Source of the DNA: Opitutia bacterium
GTDB lineage: Bacteria; Verrucomicrobiota; Verrucomicrobiia; Opitutales; Opitutaceae
Direction: 5' to 3'
Length of the DNA stretch: 64,000 nt
Assembly: GCA_947452315.1 (NCBI GenBank)
Contig: CANGCX010000002.1
Coordinates: 1 to 64,000, forward strand
Positions within the stretch are counted from its first letter, which is position 1, and every line of letters starts with the position of its first letter. Positions 62,963 to 64,000 of this stretch are shown in pieces. The notes below the pieces were generated by a model that saw nothing but the letters and a program-made list of their open reading frames with translations, ran no database searches and was not told the origin of the DNA. The translations under genes and the position numbers were made by a program.

Positions 62963-64000
62963 ATGTCTAAAGCGCGAAGCACCAGCGGTCTCATCATAAC
63001 CCTCTCCCTCATCGCAGCCGTCAGTATCGGCTCATGGTTTTATTTCCGTAATAGCGGTGAAAAGCCCCCTGAGTTTAACAGCACAAAAGTTTCTCGCGGT
63101 GACGTCCAACAGGTCGTCACTGCCACTGGCGGCCTAGAGGCCGTCACCAGCGTTGATGTTTCCTCCCAAATCTCCGGGCTAATCGTCGAAATCAACGTGG
63201 ACTATAACTCTCCCGTAAAAAAAGGCCAGGTTCTCGCCAAACTCGACCCTGCTACCTATGAATCACGTCTCAGCTCCGCCAAAGCCCAACACGCTAATAC
63301 CACCGCTAATTTCAATCTTATACGAATCAATACCGAGCGCACCCGAGGACTTCGCTCGCAGAACCTCGTATCTCAAGCAGAGCTAGATCAAGCCGAGGCC
63401 CAACTTGCCCAATCCCAAGCCCAAATGCTCATCCAGCAGGCAGCGGTAGACACGGCCAAAGTAGACCTCGCCCGCTGCACCATATATTCACCCATCGACG
63501 GTATCGTGATCGATCGCATAGCCCTCGTCGGCAAGACTGTCTCAGCTAGCACCAGCGCACCCACTTTATTTACCATCGCTAACGATTTGTCTCAAATGCA
63601 AATCAGCGCTGCCGTCGCCGAAGCCGATATCGGCAACATTGAGGACAAACAAAACGTCAACTTCACCGTCGACGCCTACCCAAGTCGCCAATTCCGCGGT
63701 CGTATTTCACAGATCCGCAACGCCCCGAAGACACAATCCAACGTCGTAACCTATGAAACCATCATCGACGTGCGCAACGACGACCTGAAACTCAAACCCG
63801 GCATGACGGCCAATGTATCCATCATCATAGCTCAACGGACCGGCACCCTAAAAGTCAGCAATAGCGCCCTGCGCGTGCGTATCCCTGAAAACCTTCTACC
63901 TGCCCCCGCGCCCGTTGCCACCGTCGGCAAAACCACTGATGGCAAAGCCACTCCCACTACCTCCGCTAAAACCGAGGCACCCAAACCCCTCACCGACGAA
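62963..64000 (+). CDS. MacA/HlyD-type periplasmic adaptor protein, 5' part (cut by window end)
   Basis: Starts at the ATG 62963 (frame open to the window end, 346 codons). One N-terminal membrane helix (LIITLSLIAAVSIGSWFYF) anchors it. Following are biotinyl-lipoyl-like motifs (VSSQISGLIVEINVDYNSPV), a coiled-coil hairpin (about residues 105-155, with LVSQAELDQAEAQLAQSQAQ), and the beta-barrel region (FTVDAYPSRQFRGRISQIRN, DDLKLKPGMTANVSIIIA). It is the adaptor of an ABC (MacB-type) or RND efflux pump; the transporter should lie beyond the window. The tail after residue ~300 is Ala/Lys/Thr-rich. Confidence 0.9.
   Translation, partial: MSKARSTSGLIITLSLIAAVSIGSWFYFRNSGEKPPEFNSTKVSRGDVQQVVTATGGLEAVTSVDVSSQISGLIVEINVDYNSPVKKGQVLAKLDPATYESRLSSAKAQHANTTANFNLIRINTERTRGLRSQNLVSQAELDQAEAQLAQSQAQMLIQQAAVDTAKVDLARCTIYSPIDGIVIDRIALVGKTVSASTSAPTLFTIANDLSQMQISAAVAEADIGNIEDKQNVNFTVDAYPSRQFRGRISQIRNAPKTQSNVVTYETIIDVRNDDLKLKPGMTANVSIIIAQRTGTLKVSNSALRVRIPENLLPAPAPVATVGKTTDGKATPTTSAKTEAPKPLTDE

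Overview
The window is a 64 kb chromosomal segment from a Gram-negative, polysaccharide-degrading bacterium, most likely Verrucomicrobiota, order Opitutales. Supporting signs are a TonB-dependent receptor with a carboxypeptidase-regulatory-like N-terminus and a plug of the type I associate with Opitutaceae, DUF3826 and DUF1680/GH127 proteins, FabV as enoyl-ACP reductase, TonB/TolA and TolC-type envelope proteins, and a near absence of Shine-Dalgarno sequences. This is inference from gene content; no rRNA or tRNA gene is present. I saw no CRISPR array, insertion sequence or prophage.

Layout. 1-6.4 kb: the 3' end of mutS converges on a minus-strand run tolC-like, maf, tonB-like, rluA-like, aroF. 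6.5-9.4 kb: nadE and hemL. 9.7-11.3 kb: a Xer-type recombinase overlapping mazG. 11.4-15 kb: a tight plus-strand run of trpC, a small channel-like membrane protein, rsmA, a secreted protein, a GlsB-type membrane protein and a GNAT acetyltransferase. 15-27.5 kb: a PL26-like rhamnogalacturonan lyase, a secreted prolyl oligopeptidase, xylulokinase beside a split spermidine-synthase-like pair, a secreted M20 peptidase, a cupin, SufT-like and SppA. 27.6-36 kb: a conserved 495-aa protein of unknown function, a DapF homologue lacking both catalytic cysteines, an ECF sigma/anti-sigma pair, fabV, dtd and a DPP-IV-like peptidase.

36-54.2 kb is the accessory heart: a pectin-type utilisation locus, nearly all on the minus strand, with PL1 pectate lyase, DUF3826, a 1112-aa TonB-dependent receptor, an alpha/beta hydrolase, a GH127 beta-L-arabinofuranosidase-like enzyme, a beta-propeller (Asp-box) protein, a beta-helix/TIM-like fusion, an (alpha/alpha)6-barrel glycosidase, and a divergent second beta-propeller protein. 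ribBA sits inside it. No SusD and no dedicated regulator is present. Together with the PL26-like gene at 15 kb and xylulokinase at 20 kb, this suggests growth on arabinan-decorated rhamnogalacturonan/pectin.

54.2-64 kb is mixed housekeeping: a 3-mercaptopyruvate-type sulfurtransferase, an unrecognised protein, rsgA, DUF2293, a Tat-exported metallo-beta-lactamase-fold protein, a MYG1-like protein, an SGNH hydrolase, a HIT protein, a spermidine-synthase-like methyltransferase-fold protein, trhO, and the 5' part of a MacA-type adaptor cut by the window end.

The most unusual points are the DapF homologue with Ser/Ser in place of Cys/Cys, the channel-like protein with an altered filter, RibBA with a degenerate GTP cyclohydrolase II half, the beta-helix fusion enzyme, several inverted repeats in divergent promoter regions, and the near-universal lack of Shine-Dalgarno motifs.
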